Shown here: positions 11,777 to 21,454 of the stretch, piece after piece | Layout of the letters: the number at the start of each line of letters is the position of its first letter | How positions within the stretch are numbered: the first letter of the stretch is position 1 | Virus record (IMG/VR): IMGVR_UViG_3300010318_000019 | Coordinates: 1 to 33,471 of that record | Length of the DNA: 33,471 bases | Direction: 5' to 3' (one strand) | Origin: a virus | Notes under the pieces: model-generated | Told to the model about the DNA's origin: nothing | Database searches by the model: none | What the model saw: only the letters and a program-made list of their open reading frames with translations | Program-made: the position numbers and the translations under genes

Positions 11777-14700
11777 TTAGTTTGCCTCCAGTGCGGCCAC
11801 CTTGGCCTCTAAGGTTTCAATGCGCTCCATTGCCTCTTGCAAGGCTTTGACGGCCTTCATGTAGAGGACGGAGTAGTTTACCGTCTTGGTGCTAGTGTTT
11901 TTTTCGGTTCCGTCAGGGTTCTTGTCTGGGCTTTCAGTCACCAGACCGCCCATGCCTGCGGCCTCAAGCTCTTGGGCAATAACGCCAAGCTGGTTCGGCG
12001 CATCAAGGGCATCTGCCTTCATACTGTACTTGCGAACGCGCAGGGCTTTAATGTCGTCCCATTGCGAGCCGCTGTCTACGATGTTCTCTTTCAGTTTAAT
12101 GTCGGAAATTGCACCGTAACTGTTATTAGTATTCGTGACGTCGCCGTTGGTCGTGACGTTAAATGAAAGGGTGCCGTTTGTTGGAGCCGTGCTGCTGTGC
12201 CAGCCAACAAACAAAGAATTGGTCGTATTTGCGCCGTTTGTACTTCTAGCGTTGATGCAATCGCCAGCACCGACACCAAAGTTCCACGACCCGGTATTAG
12301 CGCAAGTCCCCCTCGGATTCCCATCCCCGTCCGACAGCACGACGTAGTTGTTTGAGGTGCGGATGTCGAGACCGCCAGCGTTGCCGTCGTAGCGACCGAG
12401 GATGGTGTTGCTGGCACCGGTCGTTATTTGGGAGCCAGCACCGCGCCCAACAGCCGTGTTCTTTGCGCCAGTAGCGTTATATAAAGTGCCTGTACCAATA
12501 GCCACATTGTCAGAGCTAGTGACATTACTGTATAGCGCGGACCAACCAATGGCTGTATTGGTCTCTGCCGTTGTTGCGCTATACGATGCATGATAACCAA
12601 CAGCCGTATTGTATGCGGCGGTAGTATTGGAAAACAGCGCGGAATGACCAACCCCGGTGTTGTAATTGCCTGTCGTATTGGCAACCAGCGAATTGAACCC
12701 CAGAGAGGAATTATATGACCCTGTGGTGTTTACTTTTAGCGCTTGCTGACCAACGCCGGTGTTATGTTCCCCGGATGTATTTCCATACAGGGCAGTCCAA
12801 CCAACGGCAGTTACGCCACTCGTAGCTGTGTTTGAATACCCAGCCTGATAACCAACAGCGGTGTTGTAGGAAGCGGTGGTGTTTTGATTTAACGCCCCCG
12901 TACCCATTGCCACGTTGTAGGAGCCAGTGGTGTTGGCGGCTAACGGCGCACCAACAGATACCCCGTCTGTGGTTCCAAATGCCGAGTTACTTGTCCCCGT
13001 AGTGTTGCTATATAAAGCTCCAGCACCAAATGCTGCAATGGCACTACCAGTGGTGTTGTTATAAGCGGATTGAAAGCCAACAGCAGTGTTGTAGCTGGCG
13101 GTGGTGTTGGAGAACAGAGATTGAACACCGAGTGCTACGTTGCTCCCGCCAGTAGAGTTAGTGTAGGCGGCGTGGTAGCCAATAAAAGTATTATTGTTTT
13201 GTGTGTTGTTGTACCCGGCCTGCATCCCAACAAAAGTGTTCTGGATTTGCGCGATATTTGAGTAGCCTGCTTGGTATCCAAAAAAAGCGTTACTAAACCC
13301 AATCGTGTTGCTATACCCAGCCTGATAGCCCACAGCCGTGTTGTTGTCGGCGGTGGTGTTGGAGCGTAGTGCGTAATTGCCTAATGCTGTGTTGTTTGCG
13401 CCTGAAGTTAGGGACAGGAGAGAGTGCAATCCAAACGCAGAGTTATCTGCGCCCGTAACAACGCCAACCCCCATTGATGCTTGCCCAACCGCAGTGTTAT
13501 TACTTCCTGTAGTAAGCGCACCAGCCGCACCGCTGCCCATAACAGTGTTGTACGAGGCAGCTGTGGCGGCATCTCCCGCTTGATAGCCTACAAAGGTGTT
13601 ATCAATACCCGTCGTATTGGCGTACCCAGCCTGATAACCCACAGCAGTGTTGCCGGAGGCGGTGGTGTTTAAGTAGAGAGCACGATAACCCTGAGCCGTG
13701 TTGTTGGCGCCAGTGGTGTTGGTGTATAGGGCATCTGCGCCAAAAGCGACGTTGTTGCTGGCGGTGGTGTTTGAATCGAGGGCTCTATAACCCTGAGCGA
13801 CGTTGTTAGCGCCGGTGGTGTTGCTGCGGAGGGCTTGGCGCCCTATGGCGACGTTGCTGTACCCGGTGGTGTTAGCGTAGAGGGCTACTCGGCCCACGGC
13901 GGTGTTGTCCGCGCCGGTAGTGTTGCTGTAGAGGGCTTGGTAGCCCTGAGCGACGTTGTTCTCGCCGGTGGTGTTGGTGTAGAGGGCGCTTTGCCCAATG
14001 GCAGTGTTATTGCTGGCGGTGGTGTTGCTATAAAGCGCTTGGTAGCCCTGAGCGACGTTGTTACCGCCGGTGGTGTTAGCGTCAAGGGCTCGGTAGCCCA
14101 CAGCGACGTTGTTACCGCCGGTGGTGTTGCTATAGAGAGCACGATAACCCTGGGCAGTGTGGCCGTTGCCGGTGGTGTTGCTGTAAAGGGCTTGGTACCC
14201 CTGGGCCACGTTGGCGGTGCCAGTAGTGTTGCTGTAGAGGGCTTGATAGCCCACAGCCGCGTTGTTGTTGGCGGTGGTGTTGGCCTGGAGTGCGGATACA
14301 CCCACGGCAACATTTGAATCACCCGTGCTATTAGCCGCTAAAGAAGCTGTTCCAATGCCAACATTGTTTGCCCCTGTGGTATTTGAATAAGCGCTTCTTC
14401 GGCCTATGCCAACATTACTGTGGCCAGTTGTATTTGCTGTTAATGCTTGGTCACCAATGGCTACGTTGTAGTAGGAACCGGCTTCTGTTGAATCAAGAGC
14501 GGTGTCCCCCATAGCAACATTCTGTGTACCAACAGGATAATTCCCATCCAGCTTGATCGTGCCGCCGTCGATGGAGACGTTGCCTGCTACGGTGAGGCCA
14601 TCAGCCGTGACGGTGCCGGTTACGTCGATGCCGGTGGCGGTGGTGACAAACCTCTCAGCATTGTCGTAATACAACTGGACAGAGCCGTCAGTATTAAATT

Positions 14701-14998
14701 TAGCCTTAAACTCAGTGTCTGCTGAATTAACAATATTCAAGTTGTCGGCATTAACAATAAGGTTGCCACCGCCGTTTTCTTTTAATATTGAGTTTTCACC
14801 GTCGCTGTAAATCTGTAGGTCCGACCCAGCACCGAAGATGGCCTTCTCGTTATCCCCGAAAACGATATTCCCACCCGCGCCAATGCCCGAGGGAAGCTCG
14901 GAGAGCTGCACCTTCACATTCCCACCCGACCGCACCGCAATTAGGTAATCGGTACTCTGTAGGGCTCCGCCGTCGGATAGCTCGGAAATCTTGCTCAT
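11777..14998 (-). CDS. Repeat tail fibre with S74 intramolecular chaperone
   Basis: This 1,073-residue protein has an N-terminal part (about 1-150) likely to attach to the tail, then roughly 42 copies of a 17-residue unit such as GYQALYSNTTGADNTAV, and a C-terminal peptidase S74 domain (about 965-1073). The repeats resemble left-handed beta-helical trimeric adhesin heads. Ser965 in SDIKLKENI is the expected self-cleavage residue; the chaperone removes itself after trimer folding. A coiled coil closes the protein. It probably binds the host surface. The repeats vary less in the middle than at the ends. Confidence 0.88.
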   Translation of the reverse strand: MSKISELSDGGALQSTDYLIAVRSGGNVKVQLSELPSGIGAGGNIVFGDNEKAIFGAGSDLQIYSDGENSILKENGGGNLIVNADNLNIVNSADTEFKAKFNTDGSVQLYYDNAERFVTTATGIDVTGTVTADGLTVAGNVSIDGGTIKLDGNYPVGTQNVAMGDTALDSTEAGSYYNVAIGDQALTANTTGHSNVGIGRRSAYSNTTGANNVGIGTASLAANSTGDSNVAVGVSALQANTTANNNAAVGYQALYSNTTGTANVAQGYQALYSNTTGNGHTAQGYRALYSNTTGGNNVAVGYRALDANTTGGNNVAQGYQALYSNTTASNNTAIGQSALYTNTTGENNVAQGYQALYSNTTGADNTAVGRVALYANTTGYSNVAIGRQALRSNTTGANNVAQGYRALDSNTTASNNVAFGADALYTNTTGANNTAQGYRALYLNTTASGNTAVGYQAGYANTTGIDNTFVGYQAGDAATAASYNTVMGSGAAGALTTGSNNTAVGQASMGVGVVTGADNSAFGLHSLLSLTSGANNTALGNYALRSNTTADNNTAVGYQAGYSNTIGFSNAFFGYQAGYSNIAQIQNTFVGMQAGYNNTQNNNTFIGYHAAYTNSTGGSNVALGVQSLFSNTTASYNTAVGFQSAYNNTTGSAIAAFGAGALYSNTTGTSNSAFGTTDGVSVGAPLAANTTGSYNVAMGTGALNQNTTASYNTAVGYQAGYSNTATSGVTAVGWTALYGNTSGEHNTGVGQQALKVNTTGSYNSSLGFNSLVANTTGNYNTGVGHSALFSNTTAAYNTAVGYHASYSATTAETNTAIGWSALYSNVTSSDNVAIGTGTLYNATGAKNTAVGRGAGSQITTGASNTILGRYDGNAGGLDIRTSNNYVVLSDGDGNPRGTCANTGSWNFGVGAGDCINARSTNGANTTNSLFVGWHSSTAPTNGTLSFNVTTNGDVTNTNNSYGAISDIKLKENIVDSGSQWDDIKALRVRKYSMKADALDAPNQLGVIAQELEAAGMGGLVTESPDKNPDGTEKNTSTKTVNYSVLYMKAVKALQEAMERIETLEAKVAALEAN
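12390..14525 (-). repeat. Tandem 51-bp repeat array within tail fibre
   Basis: About 42 in-frame units of 51 bases encode the 17-residue fibre repeat. Units near 13680-14290 are most alike, many containing GCCGGTGGTGTTG on the plus strand; those at 12400-13600 and near 14300-14525 are more diverged. This gradient suggests recent expansion in the middle by unequal exchange. Confidence 0.8.
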
Positions 14999-15352
14999 TT
15001 AGTCCTCCACCTGCGGCCAGTCTGCCGCATCAAGATTAGGCCAGTTTACATGATCTGTCAGGTCTCGTAGAGCCTGGCGGTATATCCCATACGCTGCCTT
15101 CTGCTCGTCCGTCAGAGGCGCGTCGGGGAGCTGGGTCCAGTCCGTCGACGATAGAAGCTGGTTCCGGTATTCCCGATTAGCTGCCGCCCTCTCGGCCTCC
15201 AGAGCATCCGTAGGAGCCTCGGAAAGCGCTTCCCCATCCCATGACAGCCTAAACGGATTCAGCCCCTCTGGAATCAATACAGCGCCTTTCGGGGGCTCCT
15301 GCCCCTGATAGATCGAGATGATCTCGTCGCCTTCAATGACCGCCCATTTCAT
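14999..15352 (-). CDS. Tail assembly chaperone-like protein (hub/fibre)
   Basis: This 117-residue protein has an N-terminal part rich in strands and a C-terminal helix with LLSSTDWTQLPDAPLT and YRQALRDL. This matches the C-terminal pattern of phage tail-assembly chaperones encoded next to tail fibres (family with a TDWTQ-x-PDAPL motif). It lies between the hub and fibre genes and overlaps the hub end by four bases. Such proteins help fibre trimerisation or attachment and may not stay in the virion. Confidence 0.7.
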   Translation of the reverse strand: MKWAVIEGDEIISIYQGQEPPKGAVLIPEGLNPFRLSWDGEALSEAPTDALEAERAAANREYRNQLLSSTDWTQLPDAPLTDEQKAAYGIYRQALRDLTDHVNWPNLDAADWPQVED

Positions 15353-18300
15353 CGCTTCAGCCTCACTGCCTGGATATACGTTCCCGGCGCCCTAAAGGTT
15401 CGCGGGAATGTTCCGTTCGTATTCGTAGCCGCCTGCAAAATGAAACGCCAATCTGAGTCGTCCGCCGTGATGCTGTACTGCATCGTGCTGGAGAATAGCG
15501 CCTGCTGAATCTGCGCCCAGTTGGTCGTATCGTAAAACGCATCTCCGATGAAATACTGAGTGGCTTTAAGCGTAGTCCCTTGATAGACCAGCACTCGGAT
15601 GGCGATATAGGGCGCCCCAGAGGCTTCAGGGTGCGCCCTCAGGCCCCACGAAATCTCGGCAATATCACCATTAGAAAAGGTCTGGCCGGTAAGACTAGCA
15701 AGGCTTATGAAGCTGGTGGAATAGTTTGTATTTGACGCCATATCGGCTCGGGCGGTGTTCGTGATAGCCCGAGTCCCTACCTGCGTCGTCCCTACACCCC
15801 CGTTAGCGATAATCAGGTTGCTTCCCGACGTATCAAGCGTCACGCCGTCAATCGCCAGTCGGTTAGCGTTGATCGTCCCAGAGACCACTAGATCGCCGTT
15901 TATCTCAACGTCAGAGGTAAATAGCGCCTTCCCGCCTGAAATCTGGAAGGGAACAATTGGGGTCGATGAGGTAGACGCTGGGTCTACTACAGAGAACTTG
16001 TCCGCGATGACTGCGAACTCGGAGAACGGGGTAGCATCCGCAACCGTCGAGAGAAGCCCGAAGCCAGAGATGCGATTGTTCGCATCAATCTTGACGGTGT
16101 AGTTGGCTTCGATCCCGTTGATGCTGGTGGCATTGGTAGTGATGGACGCGGTGTTATTCCCAACAGTTGTTGTTAGAGACGTTACGTCAGATGCGATAGA
16201 CGTAATGCTCCCCTCTGCGCTTGTAACCCTCGTATCTAGGCTAGACACCGCAGTGGCGTTGGTAGTGATATTGGACTGAGCCGTTGATAGACCAGCCTGG
16301 AGCGTCGTCACATCCGAGGAGATGGAAGTGATCGATCCTTCTGCTGAAGTGACCCTTGTATCTAGCCCACTGATCGCCGTGGCATTAGTCGTCACGTTCG
16401 AATTGGTCGTGGTCAGCGACGATTGAAGGCTGGTTATATCGCTTGCCTGACTGGTGATGCTGCTCTCTGCTGCGGTGACCCTAGTGTCCAATCCTGAAAT
16501 CGCCGTCGCGTTCCCGGTCACATTGGTGTTTGTCGTGGTAAGCGAGGACTCTAGAGTGCTGATATCGGACGCATTGGTGGTGATATTTCCTTCAGCAGTC
16601 GTTACCCGAGTTCCCAGAGAACTGATCGCGGTAGCGTTAGCCGCCACCCCTGTGGTCGGATCGTTCACTGTGGACTGAAGTGTGGTTATGTCCGACGCAT
16701 TCGAGGTGATATTCCCCTCCGCAGTCGTGACTCGCGTGTCCAGCCCAGAGATCGCGCTAGCGTTAGTCGAAACATTGCTGTTCGTCGTTGTTAATGAGGA
16801 CTCAAGGGCCGTGATATCTGAGGCGTTAGAAGTGATGTTCCCTTCTGCCGTGGTGACGCGGGTCGAGAGCGAGGAGATCGCCGTGCCGTTCGCGCTAATG
16901 TCGCCCTCTGCGGTCGTTAGATCAGCTTGCAGGGTGCTTACGTCAGAGGCAATCGACGTAATCAAGCCTTCCGCGCTGGTCACTCTTGTGTCGAGACCGG
17001 AGATTGCGGAAGCGTTGGCCGTGATATTCGTTTCGGCAGTCGTAAGGGATGACTGAAGGGTAGTAATGTCCGAAGCGTTAGAGGTGATATTTCCCTCTGC
17101 TGTCGTCACCCGTGCGCCTAGCGAACTGATCGCGCCAGCGTTGGTCGTTATATCCCCTTCAGCCGTCGTTAGGTCCGCCTGGAGCGTCGTTACGTCGGCG
17201 GCAATGGAAGTGATCTCGCCTTCTGCTGTCGTGACTCTAGTGGTAAGGGAAGAGAGGCCAGAAGCGTTCGCTGCGATATTGCTTTCTGCCGTCGTCAAGG
17301 ACGATTCAAGGGTCGTGATGTCAGAGGCATTAGAGCTGATGCTCCCCTCTGCCGTGGTGACCCGTGCTCCTAGAGAACTAATGGCGCTGGCGTTGGTAGT
17401 GATATCTCCTTCTGCGGTCGTCAGATCCGCTTGAAGCGAAGTCACATCTGAGGCGATAGAAGTGATGCTGTTCTCGTTAGATGTAACCCGCGTCGTCAGC
17501 GAGGAGAGCCCAGAGGCATTCGCGGCCACGCCAGTGGTCGGATCGTTGACCGTCGATTTAAGATCAGTGATCGCGCTCGCCTGCGTCGTCAGTTCTCCTT
17601 CCGCCACGGTGGTCCGGGAATCAAGAGACTGAATCGCCGTGCTGGTGCCAGCAGTTAAATCGTCCAGGGTTTCTAGGTCGAGCTCTCCAGTGGTCTCCAG
17701 TTCAAGAGGATCGGCATCAGCCTCATCTTCGACTTTCGTTAAGAAGTCGAGGCGAGTGGTGAGAATCGTGGTCGATTGAGCTTCACTTGTTACCTGCCCC
17801 TCTACCGTTGTGACTCGCGTATCCAGCCCGGAAATCGCGGTCGCATTGGCGGAGATATCGGTTTGAGCAGTAGTGATCGCCCCAGCATTAGTAACGATAT
17901 CCGCCTGAGCAGTTGTGAGATCGCTGGAGAGAGTAGAAATATCGCTGGTGTTTACGCTGATTGAGCTTTCGGTACTCGTCACCCGCGTCGTGAGAGCGGT
18001 GAGCGCCGTCGCGTTTGTGGTGATATCACTTTGGGCAGTGGTTAAATCGGACTGAAGGCTAGTTATGTCCGACGCCTGACTGGTTATCGAGGTTTCATTG
18101 CTAGTGACGCGAGTATCTAGCGCAGTGATCGCGGTCGCATTCGTTGTGATATCAGTCTGCGCCGAGGCCAGACTGGATTGAAGCGTCGTGATATCTGTGG
18201 CGTTGGAGGTGATATCTGTCTCAGTTTGAGTTACCCGAGACTGAAGCACAGTGATCGCGTTAGAGGTCGTCGAGAAGTTCCCGCCTTCATCTTCCAGCGC

Positions 18301-20991
18301 CGTCTCAAGATCCGTAATGTCTGCGCTGATCGCCGTGATGCTATTTCCCTGATTCGTTACGGTCGTGTCCAGGGTGGAGATCGCCGAGGCGTTTGCGGTG
18401 ATTGCGCTGGCATTCGTCGAGATATCTGCGGTGTTAGTATCGATATCTCCTTCCGCAGTCGTCATCCGCGCCTGGAGAGCAGTGATGGAGGATGCGTTTT
18501 GGCCGATTCGGGGATCTAGGAGAGAGACCCACGCCGTCCCGTTCCAGTAATAGGGCGCGTTGTTGTCGTCCGTGTCGTACCAGCGCGAGCCATCAGGGAT
18601 TGGGTCAGGGATGCCGCCGACGCCTGCGACCGGAGCGCTGTCTTGCAGGTATACGTCAGCAACGCCTGCGGTCACATCGCTGAGAAGTCCCTGCAAATTC
18701 TGTACTGAGCCCTCTAAGTCATTAAGCTCTCCGCGCAGCGTCGTGTTGCTTTCATTGACAAAGATCGCAACGTCGCCCAGGTTCTGGATATCGACTTCGA
18801 GCCCCGTCTCTAGGTTGAGGATTGTTTCCCCTTCCAGTTCGACGTTGAGGATCTCTTGAGCGAGAACGGAATTATGAACCTCAGTCGTGAGGTCAACAGT
18901 CTCTAAGACGACCGTCGTATCTCCGCCAGCAGAAACCCATGCACTCGCATTCCCGGAGCGGTCTAATGAACGGAGCCAGTAGTATCGAGTCGTTCCAACG
19001 GAGAAGGGACCATCCACATAGGCTTCCGCATCCACAGTCGCAATGACTGATGCAGAACCTTCGACGTTCGTGGCCGCGCTCTTGATTTCTACATGGAGAA
19101 AGTCCGAATCGGATGGGTTCGTCCAGGCGATGTGGATAAAGTGATTATCCGCTGAAACAGTGGGAGATGTGGGGACACCAGGCGCTGTGGTGTCACCGCC
19201 CAGGACGACCGTTGTGCTTGCATAAGAACTCCGAACCCCTAAAGCGTTGACCGCCCTCACCCTTACATCAAAGGTGAAGCCCACCTGAGGGACCGGAATC
19301 TCATATTCCGTTCCGACCGTGTTGATTGTTTTGTATACGCTGTCCGCCTGCTTCTTCCACTCCACTTCATAGTGATCGACGAACGCATCACTCGCAGCGG
19401 TCCAGGAAACATCAATCGTGGGAATTAAAGTTCCATCGCTATCGATCCGCGATCCTTCCGTGGCGGTGAGGCTCGTCGGGGGCTGAGTCGTTTTCCCATC
19501 ATAGAGAGTGACTTCCCCGCCCGAGAGGAAATCTTCCGCATCATCGGAGAGCCAGTTGTAAATGGAAGAGGCGGTTTCAATGCATCGAAGGTCAACGCGA
19601 ATCCCGCCAGAGGGCTCGATGGCGATGGCGTAATCCACCACTTCGAAGGGCTTTTGATCGTAACCCATGCGGTCGTTCGTAATCTGGATCACATCCCCAG
19701 CTTTGAACTTCAGGCCAGCGAGGTTTACCGGGACAGTGATCACGGTCTGCTGGCGGCTCTTCAAAAGAGCAACCTTTGCTAGACGCTGTGCCTGCTCGTT
19801 ATCCGTAACGAACGGAAGCGGCATATCCAGATAAATGGGATCGCCGTCCTCCGTGGCATAGGTCGAGGAGATCTGAGCGGGGTAATCCGCGACGGTGTAA
19901 TTCTTCTCCTTGGAGAGAAAGATCCCTTTGACCCCGTTGTACTGGCTGCGACGGGATTGGCGCGTTTGAACTTGAATCTGGCCCACCATCACCGATTCAT
20001 CGATGGTGATCGTCGGGCTCACATATTGCGCGGCGCGGATGAAGTAAGATCCCCCGGAATAGACCAGCATCCCGCCCATCGCAGAGAGCATCGAATCGAT
20101 GTTCTCTTTCCTGGAATTCGCGGTATCCACGATCCCGTTGATCTGAAGCTGGGGGATCGGATCGGCATTCGAATCGAGATCGATATCGCAATAATCCGCA
20201 GCCGTTACCAGAGCGGAGGAATTGATCAGAGCCGCATCTTCCCCAAGGCCATATTTGGAATCGACCAGATAATCCCGGACTGCTAGAGCGGGGTTCTGGC
20301 TCCAGGTCCAGGTTGAGGAGTCATTGACCCGATGGGTATCGACCCCCACGCTCGCATCGTAATGGGAACTGGTGGAGTCCTGGCGGGGGTCGTAAATCTT
20401 CTTTCCCCGAACAATCGCGGAGACGTTTGGGATGCCATTCGGGAACTGATCGGGATCATATTCCAGGCGGACGTAAAGATAGGCGGTATCCCGAAGGATG
20501 TGATCATTCGTCCAGGCTGCGCTCTCAGAGACCAGATCGGAATCCGCTGTGGTCTGGTCGCCTTTATAGAACTTGATCCGAGCATATGAACCCCACCCAC
20601 TTTGGTAGGTGCCTTGCCAGACCTTTTCATCATTGAAATAGACGGACTCGAAGGCGTCGATCTCATGGCCCGCCATTGCGATGACCATATGAAGGTATTT
20701 GTTATCCGCCCCAGAGGTGGTGATGTAGACCACCGTTCCACCAATCCGAGATCGCCCATAAACAATCTTCTTTGAGGTCGCGGGTTCTCGAACTGTCGCC
20801 GTTAATCCCGCTAAGGATGCTCCGGTGTTTAATTTAGGCTTCGGAGCGAGGGCTCGACTGACCACACTGAGACCAGCCCCAATCGCAAAGGCAGCAGCAG
20901 CCGCGCCGAAGGTGAGTGCAGTCCCAGCGACGACTGCCGAAACTGCTGCGCCACCGACTGCGGCGATACCTGCGACAACGGCGACGGCCAT
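15349..20991 (-). CDS. gpJ-like central tail hub/tip protein with long coiled-coil repeat
   Basis: This 1,880-residue protein has a hydrophobic Ala-rich N terminus (1-50), a tail-hub region of the gpJ type (about 60-500), two fibronectin-III-like domains (about 507-697), a heptad-rich repeat zone (about 835-1620), a DUF1983-like domain as in lambda J (about 1630-1760), and a C-terminal receptor-binding-like part. The repeat unit resembles TTAEGxITSNASDITTLQSSL and gives a long trimeric coiled coil. In lambda this protein ends the tail and sets host specificity. It is longer than lambda J (1,132 residues) because of the repeats. Confidence 0.85.
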   Translation of the reverse strand: MAVAVVAGIAAVGGAAVSAVVAGTALTFGAAAAAFAIGAGLSVVSRALAPKPKLNTGASLAGLTATVREPATSKKIVYGRSRIGGTVVYITTSGADNKYLHMVIAMAGHEIDAFESVYFNDEKVWQGTYQSGWGSYARIKFYKGDQTTADSDLVSESAAWTNDHILRDTAYLYVRLEYDPDQFPNGIPNVSAIVRGKKIYDPRQDSTSSHYDASVGVDTHRVNDSSTWTWSQNPALAVRDYLVDSKYGLGEDAALINSSALVTAADYCDIDLDSNADPIPQLQINGIVDTANSRKENIDSMLSAMGGMLVYSGGSYFIRAAQYVSPTITIDESVMVGQIQVQTRQSRRSQYNGVKGIFLSKEKNYTVADYPAQISSTYATEDGDPIYLDMPLPFVTDNEQAQRLAKVALLKSRQQTVITVPVNLAGLKFKAGDVIQITNDRMGYDQKPFEVVDYAIAIEPSGGIRVDLRCIETASSIYNWLSDDAEDFLSGGEVTLYDGKTTQPPTSLTATEGSRIDSDGTLIPTIDVSWTAASDAFVDHYEVEWKKQADSVYKTINTVGTEYEIPVPQVGFTFDVRVRAVNALGVRSSYASTTVVLGGDTTAPGVPTSPTVSADNHFIHIAWTNPSDSDFLHVEIKSAATNVEGSASVIATVDAEAYVDGPFSVGTTRYYWLRSLDRSGNASAWVSAGGDTTVVLETVDLTTEVHNSVLAQEILNVELEGETILNLETGLEVDIQNLGDVAIFVNESNTTLRGELNDLEGSVQNLQGLLSDVTAGVADVYLQDSAPVAGVGGIPDPIPDGSRWYDTDDNNAPYYWNGTAWVSLLDPRIGQNASSITALQARMTTAEGDIDTNTADISTNASAITANASAISTLDTTVTNQGNSITAISADITDLETALEDEGGNFSTTSNAITVLQSRVTQTETDITSNATDITTLQSSLASAQTDITTNATAITALDTRVTSNETSITSQASDITSLQSDLTTAQSDITTNATALTALTTRVTSTESSISVNTSDISTLSSDLTTAQADIVTNAGAITTAQTDISANATAISGLDTRVTTVEGQVTSEAQSTTILTTRLDFLTKVEDEADADPLELETTGELDLETLDDLTAGTSTAIQSLDSRTTVAEGELTTQASAITDLKSTVNDPTTGVAANASGLSSLTTRVTSNENSITSIASDVTSLQADLTTAEGDITTNASAISSLGARVTTAEGSISSNASDITTLESSLTTAESNIAANASGLSSLTTRVTTAEGEITSIAADVTTLQADLTTAEGDITTNAGAISSLGARVTTAEGNITSNASDITTLQSSLTTAETNITANASAISGLDTRVTSAEGLITSIASDVSTLQADLTTAEGDISANGTAISSLSTRVTTAEGNITSNASDITALESSLTTTNSNVSTNASAISGLDTRVTTAEGNITSNASDITTLQSTVNDPTTGVAANATAISSLGTRVTTAEGNITTNASDISTLESSLTTTNTNVTGNATAISGLDTRVTAAESSITSQASDITSLQSSLTTTNSNVTTNATAISGLDTRVTSAEGSITSISSDVTTLQAGLSTAQSNITTNATAVSSLDTRVTSAEGSITSIASDVTSLTTTVGNNTASITTNATSINGIEANYTVKIDANNRISGFGLLSTVADATPFSEFAVIADKFSVVDPASTSSTPIVPFQISGGKALFTSDVEINGDLVVSGTINANRLAIDGVTLDTSGSNLIIANGGVGTTQVGTRAITNTARADMASNTNYSTSFISLASLTGQTFSNGDIAEISWGLRAHPEASGAPYIAIRVLVYQGTTLKATQYFIGDAFYDTTNWAQIQQALFSSTMQYSITADDSDWRFILQAATNTNGTFPRTFRAPGTYIQAVRLKR
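16140..18490 (-). repeat. Coiled-coil repeat zone in the hub gene
   Basis: About 780 residues of heptad-like repeats (ITSNASDITTLQ, AISGLDTRVTTAEG and variants) are encoded as imperfect DNA repeats. Successive units alternate between the SDITTLQ and TRVTTAEG halves. Such arrays extend trimeric fibres and can change length by slippage or recombination. Confidence 0.8.
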
Positions 20992-20994
20992 TCT

Positions 20995-21450
20995 CTAGCT
21001 CCTTAAAAGTTTCGCATAGAGCCGTTCGATGTAATCGAACTCCAGGCGCTCCATGAGAGGGTCGAAAGGCGCGTGAACTTTTGTGTTCACCGTCATCAGA
21101 GTGACGCCTTCCGCCTTCAAATTAGCTTCAGCGAATTTTATCAATTGCCAGCCTGCGGTACCTTTACGAAATTCCGGCTTGATATAGATCACATCATTCG
21201 TGGCGAAGAGGTGATCCGAATAGTGAAGAGACTGAGAGACGACCAGGACGAAATAGCCGACCATCTTCCCATCGTCTCTAACAGTGAAGATCCGAAGAGC
21301 GCCAGAGGCAGAGAGGCGAGCGTATTCCTTCCAATTCGGATTGAGCTTGATGTGGTCCTGATAGAGGGCGATCTCCTGCCAATGATCTTCCAGGAGCTCT
21401 TTGATCTCATCCTTTATGCTTTCAAACGCTTCATGCTGAACAGTGACCAT
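20995..21450 (-). CDS. GNAT-like acetyltransferase in the tail module
   Basis: This 151-residue protein has the strand-helix order of GNAT enzymes: FTVRDDGKMVGYFVL strands, an RKGTAGWQLIKF turn-helix corresponding to the acetyl-CoA site, and a C-terminal YIERLYAKLL end. The canonical Q/RxxGxG/A appears as RKGTAG. It sits four bases from the hub gene and probably acts on a tail protein or a small molecule. Acetyltransferase genes in phage tail modules are known, but their targets are not settled. Confidence 0.75.
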   Translation of the reverse strand: MVTVQHEAFESIKDEIKELLEDHWQEIALYQDHIKLNPNWKEYARLSASGALRIFTVRDDGKMVGYFVLVVSQSLHYSDHLFATNDVIYIKPEFRKGTAGWQLIKFAEANLKAEGVTLMTVNTKVHAPFDPLMERLEFDYIERLYAKLLRS

Positions 21451-21454
21451 CCCA

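Noticed and set aside
13835-14317. 160-codon plus-strand ORF opposite the fibre repeats
   Set aside because: It is the antisense reading of the repetitive fibre gene, which keeps one opposite frame open by chance because the repeat lacks the relevant codons.
12390-14525. Repeat array as a CRISPR
   Set aside because: The units are contiguous, in frame and protein-coding with no spacers; they encode a 17-residue fibre repeat.
16454-17434. Several plus-strand ORFs opposite the hub repeats
   Set aside because: These are also antisense shadows of the coiled-coil repeat; they share the same repeated composition and have no start signals.
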